From the NCBI RefSeq assembly GCF_003576455.2, contig NZ_CP032869.1, positions 1,984,001-2,048,000 of the forward strand: DNA of 64,000 nt, in the 5' to 3' direction. Of the stretch, positions 44,404 to 54,155 are shown one piece after another. Below the pieces are notes generated by a model. That model did not search any database, had not been told where the DNA came from, and saw only the letters and a program-made list of their open reading frames with translations. Each line of letters starts with the position of its first letter. Position 1 is the stretch's first letter. The position numbers were made by a program, and so were the translations under genes. This stretch comes from Mucilaginibacter celer (GTDB lineage: Bacteria > Bacteroidota > Bacteroidia > Sphingobacteriales > Sphingobacteriaceae).

Positions 44404-45946
44404 TGACCTGTTAGCAGAAGTAAGCGGAACATCGCTTAATGAAATGCGCCTGCAAAAGGTGCTTGAAGAACTGCATTTGCACCAGGCCGAGCTGGAAATG
44501 CAGAATGATGAACTCCGTATAGCCAACGAAAAACTGGAGTTGCAGCAGCTTAAGTTTTCGGGTATATATGACCTGGCACCAATTGGCTATTATATCCTGA
44601 CTAAAGAAGGCCTGGTTAGTGAGGTGAACAATGCGGGAATTTTGCTATTGGAAACTGGAAAGGGTAATATTATAGGCAACCGGCTGCAAAGTTTTGTAGC
44701 GCCCGAATACCGGGATATTTATCATCTGTTTTTTCGGGAGATGCTGAACAGTGGCAAAAAGCAAAGCCGCCAGTTAAAAATGTTATCCAGAAAAGGGCGC
44801 GAGTTTTACGTACAGATGGAAGGTATAGTAGTTGTGGCTGTTCGCAGCTTGCCCTTGCAATGCGATATCGCTGTTATGGACATTACGGAAAGGGTTGAGG
44901 CCGAAAAGGTATTGGCCAAAACGAAAGAACGGTTGGAACTGGCACTGGAGGCTTCATTATCAGGTACCTGGGAGTTGGAACTGGATACCATGAAGTTTTA
45001 TCTGGATGAATTCAATTACCAAACCTGTGCCATACCCGGCGGTAAGTTTGACGGTCGGTATCAAACATTCATCAGCCTCATCCACCCGGACGATCGCCTT
45101 GCCGTAGATCAGCAATTTCGCATTGCGCTTAATAATCAAAAATCTATCGACCTGGTTTGCAGGTTTGATAATCAAGGCGGGAATACCCGTTTTGCCAGCA
45201 TCCGCGGCCATGTGATCACCGAACCCGGGCATCCAAACCGCTTTGTAGGGATCATGATGGATATCACGGCTAAAAAAGAACTTGAGCAGGAAGCAATACG
45301 AATTAAGCATGAGCAGCAAAGAAATATCGCGCTGGCAACCATCCATGCAGAAGAAAATGAACGCTCACGCATCAGTGAGGCTTTGCATGATAGCGTGAGC
45401 CAACTGCTGTACGGGATCAGGATCAAGCTGGGTACCCTATTAGATTCAGATAACGCGGCCGAGGCATTGCGGGGAGTTTATAAACTGCTCGATTTAGCGG
45501 TTTTAGAAACACGGAATATCTCCTTCGAACTGGCACCGGCTATCCTGAATGATTTTGGCCTTCGGGCCACCATAGAGGAAATGGCCAGGCGTTTAAGCAC
45601 CCCGAAGATGCTCATCAAAACCAGGCTTATGACGCTGAACGTGCGGATGGATCTGCCGGTGGAATCTAATATATTCAGGATTTTGCAGGAGCTGGTTAAT
45701 AACGCCATGAAGCACTCGGAAGCAAGTTTGATCACCATCGAAGTAAAAAAAAATAAACATGTTGAATTAACTGTATCAGACAACGGCAAAGGTTTTGAAA
45801 CCGGTAAACCGGAAGATATTACCTCAGGCTCGGGGCTTAGCAGCATCAAAAACAGGTTAAGCTTGTATAACGGCTGTATCGATATCAACTCTAAGCCGGG
45901 AGCAGGAACGGTAGTAAAAATTACACTCGAAATAAAACCAGAATAA
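44381..45946 (+). CDS. PAS-containing histidine kinase (HisKA_3 type)
   Basis: A 521-residue kinase. N-terminal coiled region, PAS near residues 65-185 (YDLAPIGYYILTKEGLVSEV), second PAS near 190-305, then HisKA_3 with phospho-His in SRISEALHDSVSQLLYGIRI (near 330) and HATPase in ELVNNAMKHSEAS and VSDNGKGFETG. Predicted cytosolic. Start ATG 44381 overlaps the preceding gene by 23 nt and has AAGGAT upstream. Partner is the regulator 6 nt downstream. Confidence 0.93.
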   Translation: MKVKTAHNDLLAEVSGTSLNEMRLQKVLEELHLHQAELEMQNDELRIANEKLELQQLKFSGIYDLAPIGYYILTKEGLVSEVNNAGILLLETGKGNIIGNRLQSFVAPEYRDIYHLFFREMLNSGKKQSRQLKMLSRKGREFYVQMEGIVVVAVRSLPLQCDIAVMDITERVEAEKVLAKTKERLELALEASLSGTWELELDTMKFYLDEFNYQTCAIPGGKFDGRYQTFISLIHPDDRLAVDQQFRIALNNQKSIDLVCRFDNQGGNTRFASIRGHVITEPGHPNRFVGIMMDITAKKELEQEAIRIKHEQQRNIALATIHAEENERSRISEALHDSVSQLLYGIRIKLGTLLDSDNAAEALRGVYKLLDLAVLETRNISFELAPAILNDFGLRATIEEMARRLSTPKMLIKTRLMTLNVRMDLPVESNIFRILQELVNNAMKHSEASLITIEVKKNKHVELTVSDNGKGFETGKPEDITSGSGLSSIKNRLSLYNGCIDINSKPGAGTVVKITLEIKPE

Positions 45947-45952
45947 ATACCC

Positions 45953-46612
45953 ATGGCGAACGCCCCCATCGACATTATCTTAGCCGACGACCACCTGATT
46001 GTTAGGGGAGGCATTAAATCCATGCTGGAAAAGGAAAAGTCGTTTCAGATAACCGGCGAGGCTAATAACGGTGTTGAGGTGCTTCGTTTGCTGGAGCAAG
46101 GCGTTAAAGCAGACATTGCACTGGTAGATATGAATATGCCGGCGATGGGAGGGATAGAATTGACCGAACACTTAAAGCAGGATTATCCCGAACTGAAGGT
46201 AATTATTTTAAGTGCCCTGGATACGGAAAAATATGTGATCAAAGCGTTTAAATCCGGTGCCAGCGCCTACCTGCTCAAAAACATCAGCACAGCCGAACTG
46301 ATCTTCGCCATTGGCCATACCCACCAGTTTGGGCAGTATATTTGCGCTGAGCTCTCGGGGCGCTTTCTGAACCGGTTGCTGACAATTCCAGACCCGATAA
46401 CCAATGAGAACATCGAAAATATAGAGTTCTCAACGCTTGATGTAGAAATTCTGACCCTGATCTCAGAAGGGTTCACCAACCAGGAAGTTGCCGATAAACT
46501 TTTTACCAGCAAACGCACTATAGAGAATCACCGGCAACAACTCATAGATAAAACAGGTTCCCGAAATACGGTGGCCTTGATCCGCTTTGCCATACTTAAT
46601 GGCGTAATATAA
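45953..46612 (+). CDS. NarL/FixJ-family response regulator
   Basis: A 219-residue regulator with receiver (LADDHLIVRGGIKSMLEKE; phospho-Asp in IALVDMNMPAMGGI; Lys in YLLKNISTAE) and LuxR HTH (LTLISEGFTNQEVADKLFTS, RTIENHRQQLIDKTGSRN). Directly follows the kinase gene, its presumed partner. Very similar to the orphan regulator at 33381-34064. Confidence 0.93.
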   Translation: MANAPIDIILADDHLIVRGGIKSMLEKEKSFQITGEANNGVEVLRLLEQGVKADIALVDMNMPAMGGIELTEHLKQDYPELKVIILSALDTEKYVIKAFKSGASAYLLKNISTAELIFAIGHTHQFGQYICAELSGRFLNRLLTIPDPITNENIENIEFSTLDVEILTLISEGFTNQEVADKLFTSKRTIENHRQQLIDKTGSRNTVALIRFAILNGVI

Positions 46613-46689
46613 AATCGTTTATAGCAAAAAGGAGTATTAACCGCTTAAGCTTGTGATATTATTATCAGTATAAGAAAAAACTGGCCGGG

Positions 46690-46697
46690 TATCTTTG
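46690..46697 (+). promoter_or_regulatory. Candidate TAnnTTTG -7 element
   Basis: TATCTTTG matches the Bacteroidota -7 consensus exactly, 16 nt upstream of the ATG at 46714. No clear -33 element is seen at 19-21 nt. It would start a second transcript in this cluster. Confidence 0.42.
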
Positions 46698-46713
46698 ATA
46701 GAAATCTACGGCG

Positions 46714-46992
46714 ATGCAAAAAATATTAACTACCAAGCTTTTGGTAACCCTGATAGGGCAGGGTTATCGCTATTGTTTATCGCGTACCACCAGTATTTTG
46801 GGCGAAGACGCCGACATCTGTATTACTTTACTGCCGGTAAAACGGGCCCCTTCATTAAAAAATCTGCCCGAACGATTTGATACCTATTTTAAGATAAGTG
46901 AGGAGCCGCGGCAGATGGCCATGGGAATTGATGAAACTATTGTGCTGGTAGACTTAAGTGAGATTAATATTTTTGTGGAGGTTAGCTTATGA
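46714..46992 (+). CDS. Hypothetical protein
   Basis: A 92-residue protein (MQKILTTKLLVTLIGQGYRY). Beta-alpha type composition, no motif recognised. It shares an ATGA overlap with the following receiver gene. Confidence 0.55.
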   Translation: MQKILTTKLLVTLIGQGYRYCLSRTTSILGEDADICITLLPVKRAPSLKNLPERFDTYFKISEEPRQMAMGIDETIVLVDLSEINIFVEVSL

Positions 46993-47439
46993 AAAAGCGC
47001 ATATTGATATTTGATGATGACGTAGCGGTACTGGAAGTTTTACAGATGGTATTGGATTATGAGGGCTTTGAAGCAGATATTGTAGAAAAAAGCGATGATT
47101 TTTTGAGCCTGGTGCGGTTGTATAAACCCTCGTTAATCCTGATGGATTTTTCTTTAGGAGGCATGAACGGCGGCGACTGGTGCAACCTGTTGAAAAAAAA
47201 GTAAAGAATTTAAAGCCATCCCGGTTATTCTTCTTACCGCTTACTCCAACAAAGGCCTTGACAAAGGAGCCTACGGTTGTGATGATTTTATTGCCAAGCC
47301 ATTTGATGTGGTTGACCTTATAACCCGTATCAATTTGCTGATTGATGGTACGCCTTATTTATTTTTTAGAAAAGGCCATAACGAAGCGCAAACAAGGTTT
47401 ATTCTTAACAATAACCGTTATGATCATCATCAGCGTTAA
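46989..47439 (+). pseudogene. Response regulator receiver, frameshifted at an A8 run
   Basis: The N-terminal half (ILIFDDDVAVLEVLQMVLDY, phospho-Asp in SLILMDFSLGGMNGG) ends in LLKKK and stop at 47204. In another frame the receiver continues at once: FKAIPVILLTAYSNKGLDKG (conserved Thr), YGCDDFIAKPFDVVDLI (conserved Lys), to 47439. Changing A8 (47193-47200) to A7 joins them in a ~149-residue single receiver. The A run could permit slippage. Confidence 0.88.
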
Positions 47440-47641
47440 GGATCCCGAATCAGGTTTGACCAGGGAACTAAAAATACAACCGGTAAATAACTTCGCTTTT
47501 CCGGGATGGGTGGTTTTGATCCCTGGTGGCAAAAACGTCTTGCTTTACCGGAAAGACGAACGTTGGGAGATTATACCCCGAAACATCAGCGCTCTATATG
47601 CAGAAAAGATCGGTGAAAAACTTACCGGGCTGATAATGTGA
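47420..47641 (+). CDS. Hypothetical protein
   Basis: A 73-residue protein from ATG 47420 (MIIISVKDPESGLTRELKIQ), beta-rich (FPGWVVLIPGGKNVLLYRKD). It overlaps the end of the frameshifted receiver by 20 nt, and its stop is adjacent to the desaturase. No family recognised. Confidence 0.5.
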   Translation: MIIISVKDPESGLTRELKIQPVNNFAFPGWVVLIPGGKNVLLYRKDERWEIIPRNISALYAEKIGEKLTGLIM

Positions 47642-47694
47642 TCCTGTACTTTTTCTACCTCACCTTATTTCTCCGTTTACATTTAATTAAATTT

Positions 47695-48429
47695 ATGCTA
47701 ATCATTTTTTCATTTTTTATTGCCCACTGGTTTCTGTCGTTATTTTTTCAAACTTTTTTCCAGCACCGCTATGCTTCCCATCGTATGTTCACCACAAGTA
47801 AGGCATGGGAGCGGGCATTTTATTTGATGGCTTACTTTTTTGAGGGAGCGTCTTTTCTGAACCCCCGCGCTTACGCAATGATGCACCGTGAACACCATGC
47901 ATATAGTGATACAGAGAAGGATCCGCATTCGCCGCATTTTTTTACCGATATCTTCCAGATGGTGAAAGCGACGGTAAATACCTTTAAAGATCATTTAAAA
48001 AGGACTAAAAACCCGGATACACGCTTTACCGGCTACTACCCCGAATGGCCGCTTATTGACCGGATGGGCTCATCATTGCTGTCGCGCGTTATTTTTGCCC
48101 TGGCTTATACGTGCTTTTACATTGCTTTTGCCACGCACTGGTGGTTGTTTCTTTTACTGCCTGTTCATTACCTGATGGGGCCTGTTCACGGCGCTATCGT
48201 TAATTGGTGCGGTCATAAATATGGCTACACTAATTATGATAATAAGGACAAATCAAAAAACACAACGCCGTTTGATTTCCTGATGCTTGGCGAATTATTT
48301 CAGAATAACCACCATCGCCACCCCAACAGCGCAAATTTTGGTAAACGCTGGTTCGAGATCGATCCTGTTTACCCGGTGATGAAAATGATGCACTGGTTAA
48401 AGATCATCAAACTAAGAAAGGCTTATTGA
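47695..48429 (+). CDS. Acyl-CoA/fatty-acid desaturase
   Basis: A 244-residue membrane desaturase with His boxes FFQHRYASHRM, MHREHHAYSDTEKDPHSP and NNHHRHPNSANFGKRWFEID. Start ATG 47695 (MLIIFSFFIAHW) fits relatives; a GTG at 47638 would add 19 residues. Different subtype from the desaturase at 38078 (shorter, HREHH box). Confidence 0.9.
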   Translation: MLIIFSFFIAHWFLSLFFQTFFQHRYASHRMFTTSKAWERAFYLMAYFFEGASFLNPRAYAMMHREHHAYSDTEKDPHSPHFFTDIFQMVKATVNTFKDHLKRTKNPDTRFTGYYPEWPLIDRMGSSLLSRVIFALAYTCFYIAFATHWWLFLLLPVHYLMGPVHGAIVNWCGHKYGYTNYDNKDKSKNTTPFDFLMLGELFQNNHHRHPNSANFGKRWFEIDPVYPVMKMMHWLKIIKLRKAY

Positions 48430-48608
48430 AACGATCCTTATTTCAGCGATCATCAATTTAATGTGGCATGAGTAAGAAAAAGGCGACAACAATTCAGATT
48501 AACCTGATAAGTAAGCTACTTTCAGAAAAACCATAAGGCCGCTAACGGCAACATTTGTCAAATTTGAAATAGTCTGTAAAATTGAGCCTTTTTAGCATCT
48601 CAATAAAA

Positions 48609-48629
48609 CCCGCTCCCTTGCGGAGCGGG
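48609..48629 (-). terminator. Rho-independent terminator (minus-strand use)
   Basis: CCCGCTCC (48609-48616) pairs with GGAGCGGG (48622-48629). On the minus strand the stem is followed by TTTTATT. It follows the NHL lipoprotein gene. Confidence 0.78.
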
Positions 48630-48653
48630 CTTTCACAATTAAAACCGATCCTA

Positions 48654-49667
48654 TTACATTAACGAAATTTTCCTGATGAGCGAGTTGTAGTTTGTAAAAT
48701 AAAGGGCTTTTTCATTGGCAGATAATGCTATTTTGATAGCGTTTACATCTGCTGCTTTGCCTGCCCCGTCTTTTTGGGTGTTTGAGCCATCCGGCTCGGC
48801 AATGGTTTGCACTACACCCGATGAGACATTGAGTTTCTTTATTGAGTTGCTGTCAACAACGTAAAGTGTGCTTCCATCTTTTGTAGCTATAAGAGATGTA
48901 ACATCATCAAACTTTACACCGGGAAGGATAGGGTTTAGCTTACCGGCTTCGTCATATTTGTAAAGCGTGTTTTGATTTGTGATAACATACTTAACGTTAT
49001 TCAGGCAGGCAGCGATATACTTAAACCTTGCTATGGGGTCGGTATGATCAACCGGTACAAGCTTGGTATAAAGCTGGTTCTTTAAAGGATCAAGCCGGTA
49101 TAATTGATAATCTCTTGTAAAAGGAGCGTCGGTGGTAACCCAAACCAGGTCATAATGCGGGTCGGCGCTCACTCCCGAAAAACTATAATCTTCAAGCGGG
49201 CGGGCCCGTACTATCGGGTTACCGGCCCAGTCAGGATTATAACTGATGATAGATGGCTCAGATCTGAAACCTCCGTTTTGCGTAAAAGTAACCGTATTAT
49301 TCCCGGTAACCGCTATTTCGAGCGGGGCAAAAGGGATTTCAGCTCCATATGGGCTTGGGGGAAAATGAATTGTGGTAACAACGCTATCCCTGATAATTTT
49401 GCGGATGCTGTTCCCGTTAACATCTGCCACGTAAATTGTGCCGTTTGCCGAAACCGCTATCCCGTTAGGGTCAAAAAAAGCGGCCTGGTTTCCCACCCCG
49501 TCCTTTTCTCCTTCAGGTAAAGGGAACCCTCCGGCTATGGTAGTCACCTGGTAGGATGGAGATTGCTCTTGTTTAGGCGGCTGATCGGCCGATTTTGTAA
49601 ATTTCAGGTCCTTCCTGCACCCCATTAATGCGGATACCATAACCATAATAAATGTAAAACGTTTCAT
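48654..49667 (-). CDS. NHL-repeat lipoprotein
   Basis: A 337-residue lipoprotein (signal and Cys in MVMVSALMGC). NHL-type beta-propeller blades include AAFFDPNGIAVSANGTIYVA and NGNSIRKI. Unknown ligand. It forms a pair with the next gene upstream, likely a duplicated surface propeller. Confidence 0.8.
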   Translation of the reverse strand: MKRFTFIMVMVSALMGCRKDLKFTKSADQPPKQEQSPSYQVTTIAGGFPLPEGEKDGVGNQAAFFDPNGIAVSANGTIYVADVNGNSIRKIIRDSVVTTIHFPPSPYGAEIPFAPLEIAVTGNNTVTFTQNGGFRSEPSIISYNPDWAGNPIVRARPLEDYSFSGVSADPHYDLVWVTTDAPFTRDYQLYRLDPLKNQLYTKLVPVDHTDPIARFKYIAACLNNVKYVITNQNTLYKYDEAGKLNPILPGVKFDDVTSLIATKDGSTLYVVDSNSIKKLNVSSGVVQTIAEPDGSNTQKDGAGKAADVNAIKIALSANEKALYFTNYNSLIRKISLM

Positions 49668-49678
49668 AACGAGTTTTT

Positions 49679-50764
49679 TTAGTGTGCTTTATACCCCGGT
49701 AAAGTGAGCACCTTGATAGTGCTTGAAAATTCGTAATTGTCGGTAAAGTAAAGCAGGTGCTGCTTATCGTCTATAGCAAGCCCGGTGGCATTGATAAAAG
49801 CCGGCAGGCCATCGGCGCTATTAGTACCATTTGGGTAATACAGCGTACTGATCTTACCGTTTTTAAGACTCAGGATAGCTCCGTTTTTTATAAAGTATAA
49901 GGTGTCGCCGTCATCTGTAGATACCAGGTCGCTCATACCATCATAGGGTTCATAAGGATATTCGGCGATGGGCTTTATTTTAGTGAACACGCCGCTTTGG
50001 GTCAGCTTATAAAGCTGGCTGTACGATGCCATGTATTTGTTACCATTGGGAGCCGCGTAAATAATTGTTGGCGATGCAGTGTTGTATAAGTAATGATTGC
50101 CGTAATATTGTTTCAGGCTATCCGCAGGTAATTGTATATTAGGCAATTGTATATGATCTGACCAAAATTTCCCAACTCCCTGTAAGCTGCAAAACCAAAA
50201 AAAATCACCTGAAGGGTCGCCGCTCATGCCCGTCATCCCGCCACGGCTTATTTGTACCGTATAAATACTACCATCCGGTTTATAAATGCGGCCAAGCACC
50301 GCGCCTGCAAAATTGGGGTTTGGCATAAACTCTACGTTAATCGTTCCATCGTTGCTTACACCGGCATGTATTGGAAAGGTTAGCTTAAGGCCGTTTGGAC
50401 CTGCCGGGGTGTTTAGTGTTGATACCGTAGCGGTATATTGCTCTTTTACCCCGTTAAGTGCTTTAACTTCTACCTTGCGGATAGCGTTGTTCAGGTAATC
50501 GGCCACGTATAGTAAACCGCTTTTTTTCAGGCAGATACCCTGCGCGCTATTAAAAGCAGCTTCCTTGCCGACTCCGTTTTTAAAACCAGCCGGACCGCCG
50601 GCTATAGTTAAAATTGTATAATCGGGAATTGTGATCTTTGATATGTCGCTTTTAACGGCACCTTCATTATCAACAACAGGAACCGGAAATTTTTCCTTTT
50701 TACATGATACCAGGCATGTTAGCCAAAGTGACAGGCACAAGAATGTAAATAAATTTGTTTTCAT
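49679..50764 (-). CDS. NHL-like repeat lipoprotein, paralogue
   Basis: A 361-residue lipoprotein (signal with SLWLTCLVSC). Same architecture as the downstream neighbour: GVGKEAAFNSAQGICLKKSG and LLYVADYLNNAIRKV. Twelve nt separate the two genes, one operon. Ligand unknown. Confidence 0.8.
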   Translation of the reverse strand: MKTNLFTFLCLSLWLTCLVSCKKEKFPVPVVDNEGAVKSDISKITIPDYTILTIAGGPAGFKNGVGKEAAFNSAQGICLKKSGLLYVADYLNNAIRKVEVKALNGVKEQYTATVSTLNTPAGPNGLKLTFPIHAGVSNDGTINVEFMPNPNFAGAVLGRIYKPDGSIYTVQISRGGMTGMSGDPSGDFFWFCSLQGVGKFWSDHIQLPNIQLPADSLKQYYGNHYLYNTASPTIIYAAPNGNKYMASYSQLYKLTQSGVFTKIKPIAEYPYEPYDGMSDLVSTDDGDTLYFIKNGAILSLKNGKISTLYYPNGTNSADGLPAFINATGLAIDDKQHLLYFTDNYEFSSTIKVLTLPGYKAH

Positions 50765-50778
50765 ATTTCAGGTATTAA

Positions 50779-51768
50779 TTATCTGTTAAAAAGCGCGAAA
50801 TCTTTATGGATAAGTTCCCGTTCGGTTAACGCTTTGAAGTAATTGAGCGTAATTTTCAGGCCTTCGCTTCGTGATACTTTTGGTTCCCAATCTAAAATCG
50901 CCTTTGCTTTTGTAATGTCGGGGCGGCGCTGTTTGGGATCATCCTGCGGAAGCGGTAAGGAAATTAGTTTTTGACCGGTACCGGTAAGCTTAATGATCTC
51001 TTCGCCAAATTCCTTGATAGTAATTTCATCCGGGTTCCCGATATTCATCGGCTGCGAATAGTCGCTGTGCAGCAGGCGGTAAATCCCCTCAACCAGGTCA
51101 TCTACATAACAAAACGAGCGGGTTTGCGATCCGTCGCCAAACATAGTAAGCGGTTCACCCCTTAAAGCCTCGCCTATAAAAGCGGGCAACACTCTGCCAT
51201 CGTTAAGCCGCATCCTGGGACCGTAGGTATTAAATATGCGCACGATGCGTGTTTCCAGACCGTGAAAGGTATGGTAGGCCATGGTAATCGCTTCCTGAAA
51301 ACGCTTCGCCTCGTCATAAACCCCGCGCGGGCCAACAGGGTTTACATTGCCCCAGTATTCTTCGGGTTGCGGATTGATATTAGGATCACCATAAACTTCA
51401 GACGTAGAAGCAATAAGCAACCTAGCTTTTTTTGCCCTGGCAAGGCCAAGCAAATTATGCGTACCTAACGATCCCACTTTTAAAGTTTGAATGGGGATTT
51501 TCAGGTAATCGATGGGGCTGGCGGGGGAGGCAAAATGAAGTATAAAATCAAGATCGCCCGGAACGTATACAAATGTTGATACATCATGATGATGAAACTC
51601 AAAGTTTTGCAGTTTAAACAGGTGCTCAATATTTTGCAGATCGCCTGTGATGAGGTTATCCATCCCTATAACATGATAATCCTCGGTGATAAACCTGTCG
51701 CACAAATGGGAGCCAAGAAACCCGGCCGCGCCGGTTATCAATATTCGTTTACGGTTTTTCATAAGCAT
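50779..51768 (-). CDS. UDP-glucuronate decarboxylase (UXS), extended SDR
   Basis: A 329-residue epimerase-family enzyme converting UDP-glucuronate to UDP-xylose. Motifs: [14 protein letters not shown] (NAD), [20 protein letters not shown], and [11 protein letters not shown] (YxxxK). The [20 protein letters not shown] context is characteristic of UXS. Precursor supply for polysaccharide, together with the acyltransferase. Confidence 0.88.
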   Translation of the reverse strand: MLMKNRKRILITGAAGFLGSHLCDRFITEDYHVIGMDNLITGDLQNIEHLFKLQNFEFHHHDVSTFVYVPGDLDFILHFASPASPIDYLKIPIQTLKVGSLGTHNLLGLARAKKARLLIASTSEVYGDPNINPQPEEYWGNVNPVGPRGVYDEAKRFQEAITMAYHTFHGLETRIVRIFNTYGPRMRLNDGRVLPAFIGEALRGEPLTMFGDGSQTRSFCYVDDLVEGIYRLLHSDYSQPMNIGNPDEITIKEFGEEIIKLTGTGQKLISLPLPQDDPKQRRPDITKAKAILDWEPKVSRSEGLKITLNYFKALTERELIHKDFALFNR

Positions 51769-51771
51769 ATA

Positions 51772-52851
51772 TTAATTGGAAATTGTACGTTTATTGAATA
51801 AACCGCCGGGGCTTTTTAGGCCAGATACCGGCTTGGCTATGGCTGTAGCCCTTATCTTATCACCAAAAAACAATACGGTGAGTGTTCGGTTAGAGCCGCA
51901 GAGCAACCGTAGCATCACGGGGAAGCTAACTCCGAAAGCAAGCTCGACGATGATCTGGACAGTTAAATTATTGATGCCGAGTTTACCTACCAGGATCCGG
52001 CCGGTAACGGCCCCAAAAATGTGGAAGAGGTAAATTGCGTACGAAAAATCGCCCAGCCAGGTAAGTTTTTTATTTTGAAAGCCAAGCCTGATCAATAGTA
52101 TACACGCCGAACAGCCTACACAAAGCGTTAACAGATTGATCAGTTGCCGGGAAACTGTTGTATTAAACACAAATATTTGGTAACCGAAAGCCAGCAGAAA
52201 GATGATTGCCGCGATACCGATAAAGGCCCCCTTAAACACGCTATCATAAAAGCGCTTCAACAATAAACCGAACAGGAAAAATGTCAGTAAAAAAGGCACC
52301 CGCGTTAAACTAAAAAAGCTTAGCTTAAAAGGAAGCAGCACAAATATGAGGGCCGCTATGATAAAACACATAAGCGCGGAGCTTAAACGGTTAAGAAGGT
52401 TGAAATTTTCGAGTATGGTAACGATGATAAATACGATCATCATGCCCTGCAAAAACCAAAACACCGCATACGGAAATAAGTATATTTTCCATATTTCGCT
52501 AAGCTCGCTTTTTGAATTGGTACCTGGGGTAATGTACTGCAAAAAAAAGAACAACGATGAAACTACCACCAGCGGTATTAAAAGCCTGTTTACCTTACCC
52601 CATAAAAAAGTTGAATTACTGTTAAACCGGGTTGCCGGCTTGTAGGCGTACACAAAACCCGATATTACCGTAAAGAGCGGCATCCGGATATACTGCAATG
52701 CATAATATGACCAGCGCCACACCGAATCGTCGGCAACTTTAAGCCCGTTGTTTGATGACGAACCTATAACATGGCCTAAAACCATCAGTATAATGGCTAC
52801 ACCCCTGAGGGTTTCAATGCTAAGGTTTTTTTTTGTTTGGCTAACTGTCAT
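51772..52851 (-). CDS. Acyltransferase family 3 membrane protein
   Basis: A 359-residue polytopic protein of PF01757. The N-terminal IETLRGVAIILMVLGHVIG contains the catalytic R and H motif, and about ten hydrophobic helices follow. It O-acylates a polysaccharide, lipid or peptidoglycan. It is 3 nt from the UXS start, one operon. Confidence 0.85.
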   Translation of the reverse strand: MTVSQTKKNLSIETLRGVAIILMVLGHVIGSSSNNGLKVADDSVWRWSYYALQYIRMPLFTVISGFVYAYKPATRFNSNSTFLWGKVNRLLIPLVVVSSLFFFLQYITPGTNSKSELSEIWKIYLFPYAVFWFLQGMMIVFIIVTILENFNLLNRLSSALMCFIIAALIFVLLPFKLSFFSLTRVPFLLTFFLFGLLLKRFYDSVFKGAFIGIAAIIFLLAFGYQIFVFNTTVSRQLINLLTLCVGCSACILLIRLGFQNKKLTWLGDFSYAIYLFHIFGAVTGRILVGKLGINNLTVQIIVELAFGVSFPVMLRLLCGSNRTLTVLFFGDKIRATAIAKPVSGLKSPGGLFNKRTISN

Positions 52852-53017
52852 TCAGTAAGATATTTAAATCGTGAGCGGTTGAAAAGCAATGTAAGCCAGG
52901 CGAATGCCGATTATTACACCCGGCCTTACAGATCAAAGTTGAATAAATATTTTACTGGTTTTACAGGCCGGTAATTACATGGTAATTAATTGTATAGAAG
53001 TGAGAAATACGTGAAAT

Positions 53018-53056
53018 AAAAAAACGCCTGCCCCAAAGCAAGGGCAGGCGTTTTTT
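53018..53056 (-). terminator. Rho-independent terminator
   Basis: ACGCCTGCCC pairs with GGGCAGGCGT around an 8-nt loop, with A and T runs on both sides. On the minus strand it follows the glycosidase-like gene. Confidence 0.88.
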
Positions 53057-53075
53057 ATGCTGATTAAACAGCTTG

Positions 53076-54155
53076 TTACAAGGTTAAATTTTTTGCAACC
53101 AATTTTTTTACCCATGATGTATAGGGTGTTGCCCATTTTATAATACCATAATTAGCTTCAAGTTCACTGCTTTTATGCGGCTCGTTAAACAATTCATAAA
53201 TAATAGCAACTTTAACCTGCGGGTTTGCTTTACACTTGGCAATAAAGCTACTAATAAACTTGTTTTGATCTGTTTCATGCGTGTTCACATCTTTGTACCT
53301 AAGGTTAAACTCGGTTATCCAAATAGGCTTATTCGGAAAAAGCGATGAAAGCTTTTGTGTAATGTCGGGAATATTGTAAGGCGCTTTAGGAGCGATATTT
53401 TCCATTTCTGAATACCAGTGGTACGCCACCACATCGAAATTTACACCATACCAGTCAAGCATCCGGATAAAGCCGTAGTGGAGCCAACCGGCCGAGACCA
53501 TTGTTTTCGCATCGGAATCTTTAGATTTTATGCCCTCATCCATGCCTTTAAGGTAAGCCGCTATCACGTTAAACTTTTTACGATCATAATCGGCCTGGCT
53601 TTGCCCGGTTGTTTTAGGAAGTAAAACTTTCAATTCCAAATCATTACCCAAATCATAGTATGTAAAATACTGCCCATATTTGGCAGCAAAGTCGGCTCCC
53701 AATTTTTTACCGGCCTGGTATGATTCAGATTGGCTGGCTTCAAGATCCAGCGTGCGGGTGTAAAGCATTGGAAGCAACTTTATGCCGCCTGCCTTTGCCG
53801 CTGCCTGTAATGGTTCCCATAACCACGGTACTGATATCGTTCCGTCTGATCTTGTCTGGAAACCCACCCTGTACCAGGTCATCCCCATTCCTTTTATCAA
53901 ACTGATTTGTTTGGTTGCGGGTGTTTGCACGTATGGTGCATCGCCCATCGGATGTCCTACAACGCCAAGTTCCAGGTTAGATCCCGACAGGCTGATTTTA
54001 CTACTGCTGGTGGCAGCAAACGATTGGGTGATCAGGCTATCGGGCAGGGCCGGAGCAGGCATGGCGACAGCATCATCTTTCTTTGAGCAGGACATCAGGG
54101 AAAATCCAGCGGCGACTAATATAGCTACCACTAATTTGTAAATAGTTTTAGTCAT
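53076..54155 (-). CDS. Glycosidase-like TIM-barrel lipoprotein
   Basis: A 359-residue lipoprotein (signal ending SLMSC). The fold resembles clan-A glycosidases (GH39/GH79/cellulase-like): TYYDLGNDLELKVLLP at the position of the acid/base GNE motif, and PIWITEFNLRYKD with the likely nucleophile Glu. The acid/base Glu seems replaced by Asp. Substrate unknown; context suggests polysaccharide. Confidence 0.65.
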   Translation of the reverse strand: MTKTIYKLVVAILVAAGFSLMSCSKKDDAVAMPAPALPDSLITQSFAATSSSKISLSGSNLELGVVGHPMGDAPYVQTPATKQISLIKGMGMTWYRVGFQTRSDGTISVPWLWEPLQAAAKAGGIKLLPMLYTRTLDLEASQSESYQAGKKLGADFAAKYGQYFTYYDLGNDLELKVLLPKTTGQSQADYDRKKFNVIAAYLKGMDEGIKSKDSDAKTMVSAGWLHYGFIRMLDWYGVNFDVVAYHWYSEMENIAPKAPYNIPDITQKLSSLFPNKPIWITEFNLRYKDVNTHETDQNKFISSFIAKCKANPQVKVAIIYELFNEPHKSSELEANYGIIKWATPYTSWVKKLVAKNLTL

